Positions 8,707 to 17,251 of a stretch of 64,000 nt of DNA are shown in pieces. The notes under the pieces are model-generated. The model was given only the letters and a program-made list of their open reading frames with translations, searched no databases and was not told the DNA's origin. A program made the translations under genes and the position numbers. The stretch comes from Halobacteriales archaeon YIM A00010 (GTDB taxonomy: Archaea > Halobacteriota > Halobacteria > Halobacteriales > Haloarculaceae). Each line of letters begins with the position of its first letter. The stretch's first letter is position 1. The DNA lies in assembly GCA_025041175.1 (NCBI GenBank), contig JAKCFJ010000004.1:248001-312000 (forward strand), given 5' to 3'.

Positions 8707-8934
8707 CAGGCGCTAATCTCCCTTCCTCAACGAGCAGCACAGTCCGCGCAGCGGACAAGCAGCACAGTAGGGGGGGAATACAGCACCCGTCATCGTATTA
8801 CTTTCTCTCTGTACTATGTATTTACAATAGTGCCAGTCGAAGACCGGGACTGTGATGGCAGCCACTCATCGTCTCGACTTCAAATCCAACAAGAAGGGCG
8901 GTCGAGACAACTCATGTCGTCACCACCGAGTAGG

Positions 8935-9087
8935 AATGGTTCCCTCCGAATTGACGCTTGGGGAGACTGCGCTCCCTGCGCGGACTGTCAACGCAAGCCG
9001 ACTGTCCGCGAAAAAGCGCGTCGCGGAAACAGGAAGCTCCACTCTCAGCGAGCGCGTCAGCACGAGCAGGGTGGAGTAGTTCACAAT
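8935..9087 (+). mobile_element. Solo right end of an IS200/IS605-type (TnpB) element
   Basis: The sequence parallels the 3' end of the intact TnpB element at 35.2 kb in opposite orientation. Read toward higher coordinates it has GGAGACTGCGCTCCCTG, GCGCGTCGCGGAAACAGGAAGC, then a nested hairpin opening with CTCCACTCT and closing with AGGGTGGAG, ending in TAGTTCAC. The intact element has GGAGACTGCGCTCCCTACGG, AGCGCGTCGTTGAAACAGGAAGC, CCCTATCCT...AGGATAGGG and TAGTTCAC. No TnpB catalytic region survives upstream, although a DRDCDG that could be the last RuvC motif is seen near 8838. It is a decayed or internally deleted element that may keep the guide-RNA scaffold. Confidence 0.6.
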
Positions 9088-9101
9088 CAGTCGTCAGCAG
9101 T

Positions 9102-9375
9102 CTACGTGCCACTGCGTCGTCGGACTCTGACGACAAGCAGGACTGTGTCCTCGCGGTCGAAGGCAACAGAGAGTCGAAACCGCCGACTCGTACTTTCTTG
9201 TACGGGCTGTTGTGCAACGGTTCGCCGGAGTCGGATGGGGTGCGCCACGGCGAGTCACAGATGTCATCAAGCTTGTCGAGGATCTGGTCGCGATCCTCCG
9301 TTCAAGGGCATCGAGATCATCCTGTGCCGTTGGCGAGAGATGCCACGACCAGTCCTCGGTGTCGTCGTCGGTCAT
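9102..9375 (-). pseudogene. RelE/ParE-like toxin with two frameshifts
   Basis: Three successive frames assemble one RelE-type toxin: WSWHLSPTAQDDLDALER, then DRDQILDKLDDICDSPWRTP with LHNSPYKKVRVGGF, then RLSVAFDREDTVLLVVRVRR and a stop at 9102. The order (helix pair, then a beta sheet with KKVRVGGFRLSV) is that of RelE/ParE. Shifts fall near 9300 and 9175. The start overlaps the antitoxin stop (ATGA at 9372-9375). The gene is dead as read, or miscalled. Confidence 0.65.
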
Positions 9376-9660
9376 TCCTCAGCGTCGTCGTCGCGCTCCT
9401 CGAAGTGCTCCCGGGCCTCCTCGCGTGGGATGGTTTCTCCCTTGCGGTATGCACGCTCGCCGCGCGCGAGCGCAAGCAGTTTCCCGGTCGAAGGTCGGGT
9501 ACTCCGTGGCATCGTGAAGGACGTGCCGAATGTACTCCGATCGGGAGTTGAAGCCACGCCCCTGCCAGGTATCGTCGATGCGATCGAGGAACTGCTGGGT
9601 CACGCGGACGTTGATCTGCACGAGGGTGTCGTTGTCCTCGGTTGATAACGCGTCTGACAT
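9372..9660 (-). pseudogene. Ribbon-helix-helix antitoxin, frameshifted
   Basis: Begins MSDALSTEDNDTLVQINVRV with TQQFLDRIDDTWQGRGFNSR and SEYIRHVLHDATEYPTFDRE, a classic RHH/CopG DNA-binding module with its N-terminal beta strand. From about 9490 the sensible continuation is in another frame (LLALARGERAYRKGETIPRE, then EAREHFEERDDDAEE), which ends exactly at the toxin start. One indel thus separates the DNA-binding half from the toxin-binding tail. Partner: the RelE-like remnant immediately downstream. Confidence 0.65.
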
Positions 9661-10040
9661 ACATGTGGTGTACGGCAGTCATACAAGAAGATGTATCGCG
9701 GATTGCCATCGTCCCCAACTGAAGTCGTGGGGATCGAGGAGACTACGATGATACTAAGTCAGCTTAGCTAACTTAGTGCAGTTTGGGTTCGATCTCGTGG
9801 CGGAGGGCTAGGGTACTGTGACGCTGCTGCTCCAGAACGCATGATCACGTCGGAGCCTGTTTGTCATCGTTTCAGTGGAAGATGATATTGGTTGTTGGGT
9901 GAACCACACTGGGCCGTATTTTTCTGTAGAGTTGAGATGAGCTTTCGTCCTACAGCGATTATTAGAATAATTATTACAATTTGTTAATAATTCTTATCGA
10001 TATAGCGGCAGAAGGCCTCAAAGCCACTCCTCTCGGTTCA
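9661..10040. other. Intergenic region with an inverted repeat and an AT-rich stretch
   Basis: No gene seen. ACTAAGT (9753-9759) and ACTTAGT (9771-9777) form a 7 bp inverted repeat with an 11 bp spacer, lying about 90 bp upstream of the RHH antitoxin start (minus strand). It is a possible autoregulation site. From about 9955 to 10000 the sequence is strongly AT-rich (runs of attatta/aataatt). Confidence 0.4.
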
Positions 10041-10356
10041 CTAGTACGTTTCGACAGTAATCGCCTCGACCCGCTCGAACTCATCGACATTGCGGGTGAG
10101 GATCGTCTCATTCCGTTCGGCTGCAGTCCCGGCAATCATCGAATCGATATCTCCGATCCGTTGCCCCCGATCGAACAGTGTCCGCTGGATCGATAGCGCG
10201 CGACGTGTGTCGTCATCCCTCAGTGGGACGACGGTCACTTGCTCGATGATCGAATCGTTCGCGTTCGTGGTCGGCTAGCCCGATCCCGGTTTCATACACC
10301 GACAGGACCGACACAACGATCGGTGTGTTGTCTTCGATCAGATCGTCGAGTACCAT
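10041..10356 (-). pseudogene. VapC-type PIN-domain toxin, N-terminally truncated and frameshifted
   Basis: Fragments of one VapC-like protein. DNTPIVVSVLSVYETGIGLA with HERERFD lies in one frame, then (shift near 10240-10280) IIEQVTVVPLRDDDTRRALS, IQRTLFDRGQRIGDIDSMIA and GTAAERNETILTRNVDEFER in a second frame. The ..DID.MIA...  and ILTRN..EF blocks are the C-terminal acidic PIN motifs. The N-terminal strand with the first catalytic aspartate is missing. The truncation point at about 10356 coincides with the 5' end of the neighbouring FrhB-like gene, marking a recombination junction. Confidence 0.7.
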
Positions 10357-11740
10357 TGCGGACGGGGGTACGACCGCCACTCCTGGTTCCGTCGCCAACG
10401 TTGACGCGGACGGTAGTCTCGGCGAGATCGCGTTCACCGAGCCTGCGACGGGCACAAGCCAGGATGTCGACGCTCCGACCGAGTCTCCCACCGAGCGACC
10501 GAACGTCCCCGACGACGCCGACCTCGACACGCCAGGATACTCCATCCGCTCGGACATGAACGACATCGAGACGCCCGACGACAAAACCTGGTTCATGGAA
10601 CTCGACGAGGCCGTCATTGAGGAGGGGCGATGTATCCAATGTGGGACCTGCGTTGCGGCCTGTCCCTCCGACTCCATCGGCATCGGGGAGGACGGGCTGC
10701 CGAAGCTGGTGAAGATGTGTACGGGCTGCTCGCTGTGCTGGGACATGTGTCCCCGGGGCGGCCTGCGCTATGAGCGCCAATGGAAGATTACCGGTGGCGA
10801 GGACAACGTCTCCGGTGCCGGCGACCCGATTACGGAGTTCTCCGCAACGGTCGAGGAGAACTGGCGCGAGAATGCCCAGGATGGCGGGCTTGTCACGTCG
10901 ATCCTCATCCATCTACTCGAGGCAGACGAGATCGACGGCGCCCTCATTGCCACCGAGTCCGACGAGGACGCGCGGAAGGCCGAGTCGTTCCTTGCGACGA
11001 CGCCCAAGGAGTGTATCGAGAACGCGGGGAGCTTCTACAACCAGACGATGGCGCTGGGCAATATTGACCTGAAGCAGTGGGAGCACAAGCTCCCCGAGGC
11101 CAAGGGCTGGGACGAGGTCAGCCTCGCCCTCGTTGGCACCCCCTGCGAGATCGAGGGCATCCGCGCCCTCCAGGATTTCGACTGGGACTACCAGGCCCAC
11201 GAGGAAGGCGTCCGCGCGGTGGAGTACACAATTGCGCTGATGTGTACGAAGAACTTCAACTACAAGAAGCTCATGGGCGAGAAGCTCGAGGAAGAGCATG
11301 GTATCGACCGCGAGAACATCGGCAAGATGGACGTCATCGAGGGAGAGATGCGGGTCTACGATGAGAACACGGACCTCATCCTCCAAGAGGATGTCGAGAA
11401 CTTCCACGACGCCGCGCTCAAGGGCTGTGACGAATGTGCCGACTTCACCGGCTACGCAGCTGACCTCACCGTCGGCTCCGTCGGCTCCTCTGATGAGTAC
11501 TCGAGCGTCATCATCCGCACTGAACAGGGCTTGAAGGCCTGGGAGCTCACTGAGGCGGACCTCGACTACCACGACCTCGAATCGCGGAACGCCATCGGCA
11601 AGCTCCAGTCCTGGGACAAGTCGAAGGCCTTCGAGTCGCTGAACCGTCCGTTCGACCCGGACGCCCCGCGGTTCATCGAGTACGAGGACCACGCTCAGAA
11701 CTATTCCACCGAGCTCACCCCCCATGAGGCCAACCACTGA
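10325..11740 (+). CDS. FrhB/FpoF-like coenzyme F420 hydrogenase/dehydrogenase beta-subunit family protein
   Basis: Iron-sulphur flavoprotein of the F420-reducing hydrogenase beta family, likely moving electrons between F420 or another carrier and FAD. Two 4Fe-4S motifs are clear: CIQCGTCVAACP (Cys103, 106, 109, 113) and CTGCSLCWDMCP (Cys132, 135, 138, 142). Downstream are family features VGTPCEIEGIRALQ, MCTKNFNYKKL and GCDECADFTGYAADLTVGSV. Haloarchaea do not make methane, so the role is probably that of an F420-linked or ferredoxin-type oxidoreductase. The N-terminal 55 residues are low-complexity and the only upstream start (GTG 10325) sits inside a vapC remnant. The next in-frame ATG (10556) would cut conserved sequence, so the native start and promoter may have been replaced. 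Confidence 0.85.
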   Translation: MLSSIRSSSTIADGGTTATPGSVANVDADGSLGEIAFTEPATGTSQDVDAPTESPTERPNVPDDADLDTPGYSIRSDMNDIETPDDKTWFMELDEAVIEEGRCIQCGTCVAACPSDSIGIGEDGLPKLVKMCTGCSLCWDMCPRGGLRYERQWKITGGEDNVSGAGDPITEFSATVEENWRENAQDGGLVTSILIHLLEADEIDGALIATESDEDARKAESFLATTPKECIENAGSFYNQTMALGNIDLKQWEHKLPEAKGWDEVSLALVGTPCEIEGIRALQDFDWDYQAHEEGVRAVEYTIALMCTKNFNYKKLMGEKLEEEHGIDRENIGKMDVIEGEMRVYDENTDLILQEDVENFHDAALKGCDECADFTGYAADLTVGSVGSSDEYSSVIIRTEQGLKAWELTEADLDYHDLESRNAIGKLQSWDKSKAFESLNRPFDPDAPRFIEYEDHAQNYSTELTPHEANH

Positions 11741-11783
11741 TTGACCCAGCGTGTGGCAGCCAACTGCTCCAATTACGTATATA

Positions 11784-11938
11784 ATGACCAAATCGACCGA
11801 CGATGACACTGAGGAAGCGACCACAGAACTGGGGCCGACCGAGAGGAACGGACGGCCGATCACCTCGACAACCTCGAGACGGCTGGGGGCTGCGCGGAGA
11901 TCTGGGAATACCTCTCACAGCACCGCAACGACGACTGA
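11784..11938 (+). pseudogene. Small acidic haloarchaeal protein, frameshifted
   Basis: ATG at 11784 opens MTKSTDDDTEEATTELGPTE. After a shift near 11850 the second frame gives ADHLDNLETAGGCAEIWEYL then SQHRNDD and a stop. The GCAEIWEYLS ending resembles a short conserved haloarchaeal protein I have seen without a known function. A TATA-like cgtatataat directly precedes the ATG. Too short to assign. Confidence 0.4.
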
Positions 11939-12097
11939 TTCACCGTCCTATGTATCGGCGACGATCAGGGCACAACGGGTGACTCTCCTGGGTGAACGTG
12001 CCCGCCGAACGCGTCGATTGCTGGGCGGGTGATTGGTACCTCACAGAGGTTGTCCACAGCAGATAACGTACCTCAGATTCATAAACACCACAGCACA

Positions 12098-12468
12098 ATG
12101 TCAAATCTGAATACGATACCGATACCCGAGGAATTGCAAGCCCAACTAGCGAAGACGTTTGACCTCACCACTGAACCAACGACACTCGCGGAATTCACTG
12201 ACGCCGTCCCGACAGAACTTGTTGGTAGCGTCGAAGAGCTATGCGTTGCAGGATCATCCCGTCACGAAGAGCATATTGACGACGACAGCTACCATATCCA
12301 CTATGCGTTAGAGCGCTGCAGGAGCTGAAAGAGCAGCTAGCAACTAGTGAGAGCGTCAAGGCCGAGGAGCTACGAGACGCGATCGAAGTACTCGAAGCCC
12401 GGATCGAAGATCTCACTGGCTTCGATTCAGCACGGGAGTTCTATACGGATTTGCACGCCAATCCCTGA
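12098..12468 (+). pseudogene. Organomercurial lyase (MerB)-like N-terminal fragment joined to an unrelated helical tail
   Basis: MSNLNTIPIPEELQAQLAKT, then VEELCVAGSSRHEEHIDDDS and YHIHYAL resemble the N-terminal part of haloarchaeal MerB-like proteins, which continue with a catalytic cysteine domain. Here the frame stops at 12328. In a different frame the sequence continues LQELKEQLATSESVKAEELR and DAIEVLEARIEDLTGFD to a stop at 12466-12468, a charged helix belonging to another protein. The join at about 12310-12320 marks a recombination junction. No mercury-binding cysteines are present, so it is not a functional lyase. The MerB assignment is from memory of the family. Confidence 0.45.
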
Positions 12469-12497
12469 TATGTCGGGAGTCAGAGGCAGATCTGACG

Positions 12498-13193
12498 TTA
12501 TTGCTCAGTATCGAGATGACATTGCTGGTCACGAAGGAATGCGACGACGGCATCGATATCCTCCTCGGGAATCGTTTGCTGTTCGAAGACGCCTTTGAAT
12601 GCATCCTCAAAATCCGCAGCCGTGAGGCGGTCAAGAACAACCTCGATACGAGCCGCAAGCTTCTCTGGCTCCCCACGGTGGAGGTGGGTCGCGATCCGAT
12701 CGAAATCTGCCTCGGCAGCGAGCACCACGAGATCACGGGAATCGGCTTTCCGGCCGCTGTGGAGTTTCATCGCAAACAGCAGCTCCCGCTCCGGGATCCG
12801 AGCTGTGACTGGGCGGCCAGTACGTAGCTCCTCGGTGACGGAATACTGTGCCAGATAGCGATACGACCATTCAGCCTCCGTCTGGCGACAGCCCAAGGCG
12901 TCGACCATCGCGTCGAACCGAACTGGGTTACCGATGTCTTTTTCGAACCGGACGGTACGCCCCTCATAGAGTTCATTCCGCTCAACGTCGGCGGTTTTCT
13001 CGTAGCCCCGATCACTGAGATGCGCAACGTAGTCGTCGAGCGCCTGGGTCGGGATGACGACGTCGACGTCCGTCGTAAAGCGCTGGTTGAACGCCGCGAT
13101 CGCCCAGCCGCCGACGAGCACGTACGGCAGGTCGGCATCGATGACGGCCTCAAAGGTGTCCAGCAGTTCGGCTTCGCGTTCCCCGAGGCTCAT
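12498..13193 (-). CDS. Nucleotidyltransferase, AbiEii/MNT-like toxin candidate
   Basis: Minimal nucleotidyltransferase of the DNA polymerase beta fold, 231 aa. The active-site pattern is visible as LVGGWAIAAFNQRFTTDVDV (GG.W, then the D-x-D metal pair) with a third acidic residue expected near RFDAMVDAL. The later ERELLFAMKLHSGRKADSRD, with KL.. and a D after R.K..RD, is typical of AbiEii-like and haloarchaeal nucleotidyltransferases. Start ATG overlaps the stop of the HTH gene (ATGA at 13190-13193), so the two are translationally coupled. By analogy with AbiE systems it would be the toxin of a type IV-like pair or phage-abortive module; a housekeeping nucleotidyl transfer role is not excluded. 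Confidence 0.75.
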   Translation of the reverse strand: MSLGEREAELLDTFEAVIDADLPYVLVGGWAIAAFNQRFTTDVDVVIPTQALDDYVAHLSDRGYEKTADVERNELYEGRTVRFEKDIGNPVRFDAMVDALGCRQTEAEWSYRYLAQYSVTEELRTGRPVTARIPERELLFAMKLHSGRKADSRDLVVLAAEADFDRIATHLHRGEPEKLAARIEVVLDRLTAADFEDAFKGVFEQQTIPEEDIDAVVAFLRDQQCHLDTEQ

Positions 13194-13864
13194 GCGTTCA
13201 AGCGCGGGTCCTTATGGGACGCGTCGATATCTCGGTCGTACTCGTCGGCGATCATCTCCAACGCGGGCTCGTAGTTCACCCGGTATTCCATCATGTGGTC
13301 GATCGTCTCGTCCAACGGAATAACCGGAGTGCCGTCGACCCACTCGCGAGTGATGCCCTCGGTTGTCGGGAACAACACGTATGAAACCGTCGTATCGTGT
13401 TCGGCTGAATCCGGCCGCTCTTCGATCGTACTCGGAATTCCGAACTCATCGAAGAACGCCGTCCAACGTTCGATGTCCTGGTCGGCGACCTGGATGAAGA
13501 TCGGATAGTCGTCGTGTCCCCGAGCGATCTGATAGCCGCCGTGAGTCCAGACGTAGACGCTGTCGATTTTCGTGTACGCGAACGGCATCCCGGCGAAGTG
13601 AGGAATGATGTAGCCGTCCTCGATTGCCGGTGGAACCGATCGAGCGATAGCCGCGACGATATCATAGTACCGGTCTCTCACAGTGTAATCCGCCACGTAG
13701 ATGCCGTCATTGCGCTTAATGAAACCTGCATCCTCCAATCGCTCGATCCAGTCATATACCCACGAATAGGAGCCATCGATCTTCTGTGCGATCCGCCGGA
13801 TCGAATCTCCCGGCCGGATCGCTAATATGATTTTCGCGGCCGTCTCATCCACGTACTCCATCAT
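13190..13864 (-). CDS. Winged-helix regulator paired with nucleotidyltransferase (AbiEi-like antitoxin candidate)
   Basis: 224 aa. Residues 1-60 form a winged helix (ILAIRPGDSIRRIAQKIDGS, then YSWVYDWIERLEDAGFIKRN). The remaining 160 aa are a larger domain (VYVWTHGGYQIARGHDDYPI, then FIQVADQDIERWTAFFDEFG), as in AbiEi-type antitoxins that join an HTH to a sensor or toxin-binding domain. It is the first gene of the pair, 4 bp overlapping its partner. An inverted repeat sits 15 bp upstream of its start, consistent with autoregulation. Both genes are intact in a region full of broken ones. Confidence 0.75.
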   Translation of the reverse strand: MMEYVDETAAKIILAIRPGDSIRRIAQKIDGSYSWVYDWIERLEDAGFIKRNDGIYVADYTVRDRYYDIVAAIARSVPPAIEDGYIIPHFAGMPFAYTKIDSVYVWTHGGYQIARGHDDYPIFIQVADQDIERWTAFFDEFGIPSTIEERPDSAEHDTTVSYVLFPTTEGITREWVDGTPVIPLDETIDHMMEYRVNYEPALEMIADEYDRDIDASHKDPRLNA

Positions 13865-13878
13865 CGTTAGTTATCGGT

Positions 13879-13904
13879 ATAACACCGAACATTATTAGTG
13901 TTAT
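13879..13904. promoter_or_regulatory. Inverted repeat upstream of the HTH/nucleotidyltransferase pair
   Basis: ATAACAC (13879-13885) and GTGTTAT (13898-13904) flank a 12 bp spacer, with GG and CC continuing the symmetry outward. The distance to the ATG at 13864 places it over the expected core promoter of a leaderless transcript. It is a likely operator for the winged-helix protein it precedes. Confidence 0.5.
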
Positions 13905-13989
13905 CCCCGCATTTTCCTTTTAGATTATCTTTTTACCGATATCTAATTTCCTTACCAATTTGGAGTTCTCACAAAAACATTATTGAATC

Positions 13990-14455
13990 TCAAAAGCATA
14001 AAGAAACATATGGTTTCGTCGAACAGTCCACGATGACACGACCGACGGACACTAAAGACGAACTCGAACGCTCGTCGTCTGCATCTCGAAGGAATAGGTC
14101 AACGTTCACATCTCGAACGAAGTCGACGAGCGTTGGTGCTGTTTCGAGTCGGGTGCGTGTATCGTCGAGCAATCACTCGGAAGCGTCCACGGAACTCATT
14201 GCCGAACCCCGTGTGCATCTGGAACACCTGACTTCAGGGTGAATATCACAAGTGACTCGTATAGACACCGGATCCAGAGGCCGATACTCGACTGGACCAG
14301 TGATTCGGATTCATCGTCGCAATGACTGGACCGCTGGGTGTTGGTGAGACGCTGTTCAGGTGCAGGTGTTGCGTCGATCGACGTGAGATGCATGGCTACT
14401 CGGTGGTGGAATGCTCGTCGCAACGCTATCTGAAACGGACCGTTACGCTGGCATG
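13990..14455 (-). pseudogene. Transposase N-terminus remnant with conserved leader (repeat family R1, copy A)
   Basis: On the minus strand MLDDTRTRLETAPTLVDFVR then DVNVDLFLRDAD matches the start of the longer copies at 46.3 and 49.3 kb (LLDDTRVRLKTVPTLVDVVR). The upstream part, about 14190-14400, also matches the DNA before the 49.3 kb copy: both contain ATGCACCTC/ATGCATCTC, GTCGATCGACGCAACA, a CAATGAGTTCCGTGGACGC-like start region and translated SIDAT...ESLV. Everything after residue 32 is lost. I believe the parent is a haloarchaeal IS4-like DDE transposase; that is from memory. Confidence 0.5.
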
Positions 14456-14659
14456 GCTTTTGATGGAGGAGGATCAATGATGTTGTACGATTTTGCCGCC
14501 GCACTCGGCGAGTATCGAGTTCGAGACACACGCGTGTCGACTACCGTTCAGCGTAGAGCTGTTCGATCCGTTCGCTCACCCGATTGAGAATGGTAAAGAG
14601 CACGGCCGATAGTGGGGGTCCACCGACGATGGTTCTGCATCACCGGCGTCCGGTGGCGG

Positions 14660-15395
14660 ATGAATATGGGTCCGTGGGACCGTCGGTTTCGGATGGCGAT
14701 CCCATTGGCACCAGTATGGGTCGGTCTCACACTCGTGTTTTTCGAGGTAGTGGAACGAGTAATCGCTCGTGACAAACCAGCGACTATCGACACGGGCACT
14801 CGTGATGTCGCTCGGGTATGCGCTCGCGTCAAGAGAGAAGCACTCGCGGCGAGTCAGGTCGATTCTACTGTCCGTTCGACACTCGATCAGGCGGGAGCGA
14901 ACATTGAGACACTCGATAACATGTTCGTGTGTCAGCTCCAGAATCTCTATTACATCGAATCGGTCCTTACCGACCGTCCGAGGAGATGGCGATGGACACC
15001 ACTAGTAACGAACTTGGTGAGACGTTCATCGAACAGTATGTTCTCTTACAGAGCCAAATCGATCATCTTATGCAGGTGTTCGAAACGATTGATCTTCATC
15101 GGATAGATAATCAGAACTATACGCTTGACGGCATCGTCGAGTCTCAAAGGGATCGACTTGTATCGACGAACGACGGATCGAGTGATCTTTTCGATCTCGA
15201 GACCGCCCTGGCAGCGGAGCGAATAGAGAAGAGATGTACGAAGAGCTCCTCACGTTAGCAGACCGAATCGGTTATTCGGACGATGTCGTCGATCTGCTGA
15301 CGGCGAAGCTCGAAGAAGATGCGACGATACAGACCCTAGAGGAGATAGCGTTCGGGGATCTCGTCCAGGAATCACCGGGGAGTACGATCGACTAA
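14660..15395 (+). pseudogene. DUF892 (YciE-like ferritin fold) gene with two frameshifts, joined to a membrane-helix N-terminus
   Basis: The first frame from ATG 14660 has a hydrophobic helix (MAIPLAPVWVGLTLVFFEVV) and then IETLDNMFVCQLQNLYYIES. A shift near 14970 gives EEMAMDTTSNELGETFIEQY with LLQSQIDHLMQVFETIDLHR. A second shift at 15234 gives MYEELLTLADRIGYSDDVVD with LLTAKLEEDATIQTLEEIA and a stop. Together these make a complete DUF892 four-helix protein, paralogous to the intact gene at 45.3-45.8 kb. The membrane segment in the same frame upstream is unusual for DUF892 and may be a separate small gene whose stop was lost. Confidence 0.65.
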
Positions 15396-15562
15396 CGCTT
15401 TCGAAAGAATCTGAAAAGCGAAATTTCTGTGGGGCCGTCACGGCTAGTCGAGGCAATCGAGCGTCTCTGTCACGGTGATCGATCGATTTCCGTATCGTCG
15501 TGGCCGTCGTGCTGACCGTGCTGGGGATCGTTCTGTTCCGTGATTTGATCGGAGTGCGTCGC

Positions 15563-15988
15563 TCAGAGAGTGACATAGACCACCCAGACCCCGAGTACGA
15601 GCCCATACACGAGGTGGAAGACGCCAAAGCTGATCGCCATTTGCCGATCTGGGGAGATATCGAGTACCGTCATCATCCAGAACCCGGCACCGATCATGAA
15701 CAGGATGAGGCCCCAGACGATCCCCCAGAGGAGACCCCCGCCGAGCATTGCGACGCTCAGATCAAGGACGTTGACAAGCCAGGCGAATACGCCACCGCCG
15801 ATGGTGCCATACAGAAAGTGTAGGATCATCCCCTGCATCATGTATTGGTCTGGCCTCCTCTCGCCAACATATTTTGCCCACAGCAGTGCCGTCGGCGGCG
15901 GTGAATCATCACCCATTGCCATCATGAATCCGGACATGACGATTGTCGTGACGAATCCCCCGACGAGTCCATTAACGATTGCTACCAT
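15563..15988 (-). CDS. Small four-helix membrane protein
   Basis: 141 aa, almost entirely hydrophobic, with about four membrane helices: IVNGLVGGFVTTIVMSGFMM; GMILHFLYGTIGGGVFAWLV; LLWGIVWGLILFMIGAGFWM; FGVFHLVYGLVLGVWVVYV. The glycine-rich helices with histidines in HFLYG and FHLVYG recall a widespread haloarchaeal membrane family without known role. An AT-rich promoter-like stretch (16020-16080) lies upstream. I cannot assign a function. Confidence 0.7.
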   Translation of the reverse strand: MVAIVNGLVGGFVTTIVMSGFMMAMGDDSPPPTALLWAKYVGERRPDQYMMQGMILHFLYGTIGGGVFAWLVNVLDLSVAMLGGGLLWGIVWGLILFMIGAGFWMMTVLDISPDRQMAISFGVFHLVYGLVLGVWVVYVTL

Positions 15989-16239
15989 AGGTGTCTCCGT
16001 TGGAAGTGTTAGTCTCTCTCCGTATATTATTTTTAAGTATTTTTAACCATTTTTAATAATATATTAAGATATAAAAAAGATTAACACAGGGGGCTGAGAG
16101 ATGGATACGCCAAAGCATGCGCGACCGGCGCGTCAGCTGCTAAGCAGCTACCGTCAGTTGTCACAAATGCGATCAGAAATAGACGTATGTGCGCTCTGAA
16201 GCGCTATTATATTCTAGTAGTGGTTTTCTACTGTATCCG
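15989..16239. other. AT-rich intergenic region
   Basis: Runs of ttttta and aataatatatta at 16025-16080 contain several TATA-like elements for the minus-strand membrane gene. No gene is seen. Confidence 0.5.
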
Positions 16240-16887
16240 CTACTCGTTGTACTGGCCGTCGCCGTCATCGTCGTACTGCACTTCGAGGCTGAGACCGGGG
16301 AGACTGATTGAACTCGACGCGAGGTAGTGAGCTCTGATTTCGGTGTCCTCTAACGTCTGGGCGGGACCATCGCTGTTGAGATCGACGATCCGTCCGTTCT
16401 GGAGCTTGTCTTGGTTCTCGGCGGTATCACCCGTCCAGATGCCGAACGACTTGGACGGATCGTTCGCGTTGGATTCGTCAATGACCTGCTGATTGAAGGT
16501 GGCGTTCTCGGCATTGAGCTGACTGATTTTGACTATCTGTTGATCTGCTGTTACCGTATCGTTAGCAGTTATGAGGATGCGGGCATCACCGCTGAGCCCA
16601 GGGAGGCTGTCGACGTTGAGTTCCTTGATGAGTTCTAATCCCTCGATCTCGACGTTCTCCTGTTCGACGACAACCATCGGGTAGGCGTCCTGGGTACTGG
16701 TATCATCGACGCTGGAATAGATGACGGCTGATTCGGCGGTGAGCTTGTCGAATTGGAAAGTGAACCCACCGATGCCAGCGAGGGGGACAGCGTACGCGGT
16801 CCCTGTCGAGACGACGAGCAGCACGATCACTGTCAGTATTGCGAACGATACGCCCATGCCTTTTCCGAACGTGCGCTTGTCGTACAT
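16240..16887 (-). CDS. Membrane-anchored extracellular protein, DUF6230-like
   Basis: From ATG 16887 the protein starts MYDKRTFGKGMGVSFAILTV and continues IVLLVVSTGTAYAVPLAGIG, a signal peptide or signal anchor. It then has an exported, Asn/Asp/Ser-rich beta-type body (GGFTFQFDKLTAESAVIYSS and repeated VDSLPGLSGDARI / SISLPGLSLEVQY). The GF.FQ.DKL.AE..V.Y pattern resembles DUF6230 surface proteins known mainly from actinomycetes; that match is from memory. The C-terminus DDDGDGQYNE looks like a Ca-binding type acidic tail. I preferred 16887 to the longer frame (16977) because the first 30 extra residues are not signal-like. Role unknown. Confidence 0.65.
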   Translation of the reverse strand: MYDKRTFGKGMGVSFAILTVIVLLVVSTGTAYAVPLAGIGGFTFQFDKLTAESAVIYSSVDDTSTQDAYPMVVVEQENVEIEGLELIKELNVDSLPGLSGDARILITANDTVTADQQIVKISQLNAENATFNQQVIDESNANDPSKSFGIWTGDTAENQDKLQNGRIVDLNSDGPAQTLEDTEIRAHYLASSSISLPGLSLEVQYDDDGDGQYNE

Positions 16888-17251
16888 GATTTCGGTCCGT
16901 GTGGTATCTGTTGTATTCAGGTGATCTAGCGTATGCCTGCTGATCTGCACACAACTCTCCTGATATGGATGATACATGGTGGAACTGACACCTCGGGTGA
17001 ATGCCGACTGCCAGTCACACTACAACTAACTGCTTCTCATTCCATATCAGTCTATCCACTAGTCATATACTTCGTGTTTAGAACTCCAGGTTGAATATAC
17101 AGGGATTACTCACTACGGACATCTGTACGACAGATATATTTTATTTATATGAAAAGAAGATTATATAAAACACAGTGAGTCCATGAGCAAAACTTATCTT
17201 TTATTTTCTAGGAATCGACTAGTAGTACGTGATCATTTGGTTCCCATTGAT
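16888..17251. other. Intergenic, no gene seen
   Basis: AT-rich around 17135-17200 (ttttatttatatgaaaag). It contains the promoter region of the exported-protein gene on the minus strand. No supported gene. Confidence 0.4.
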
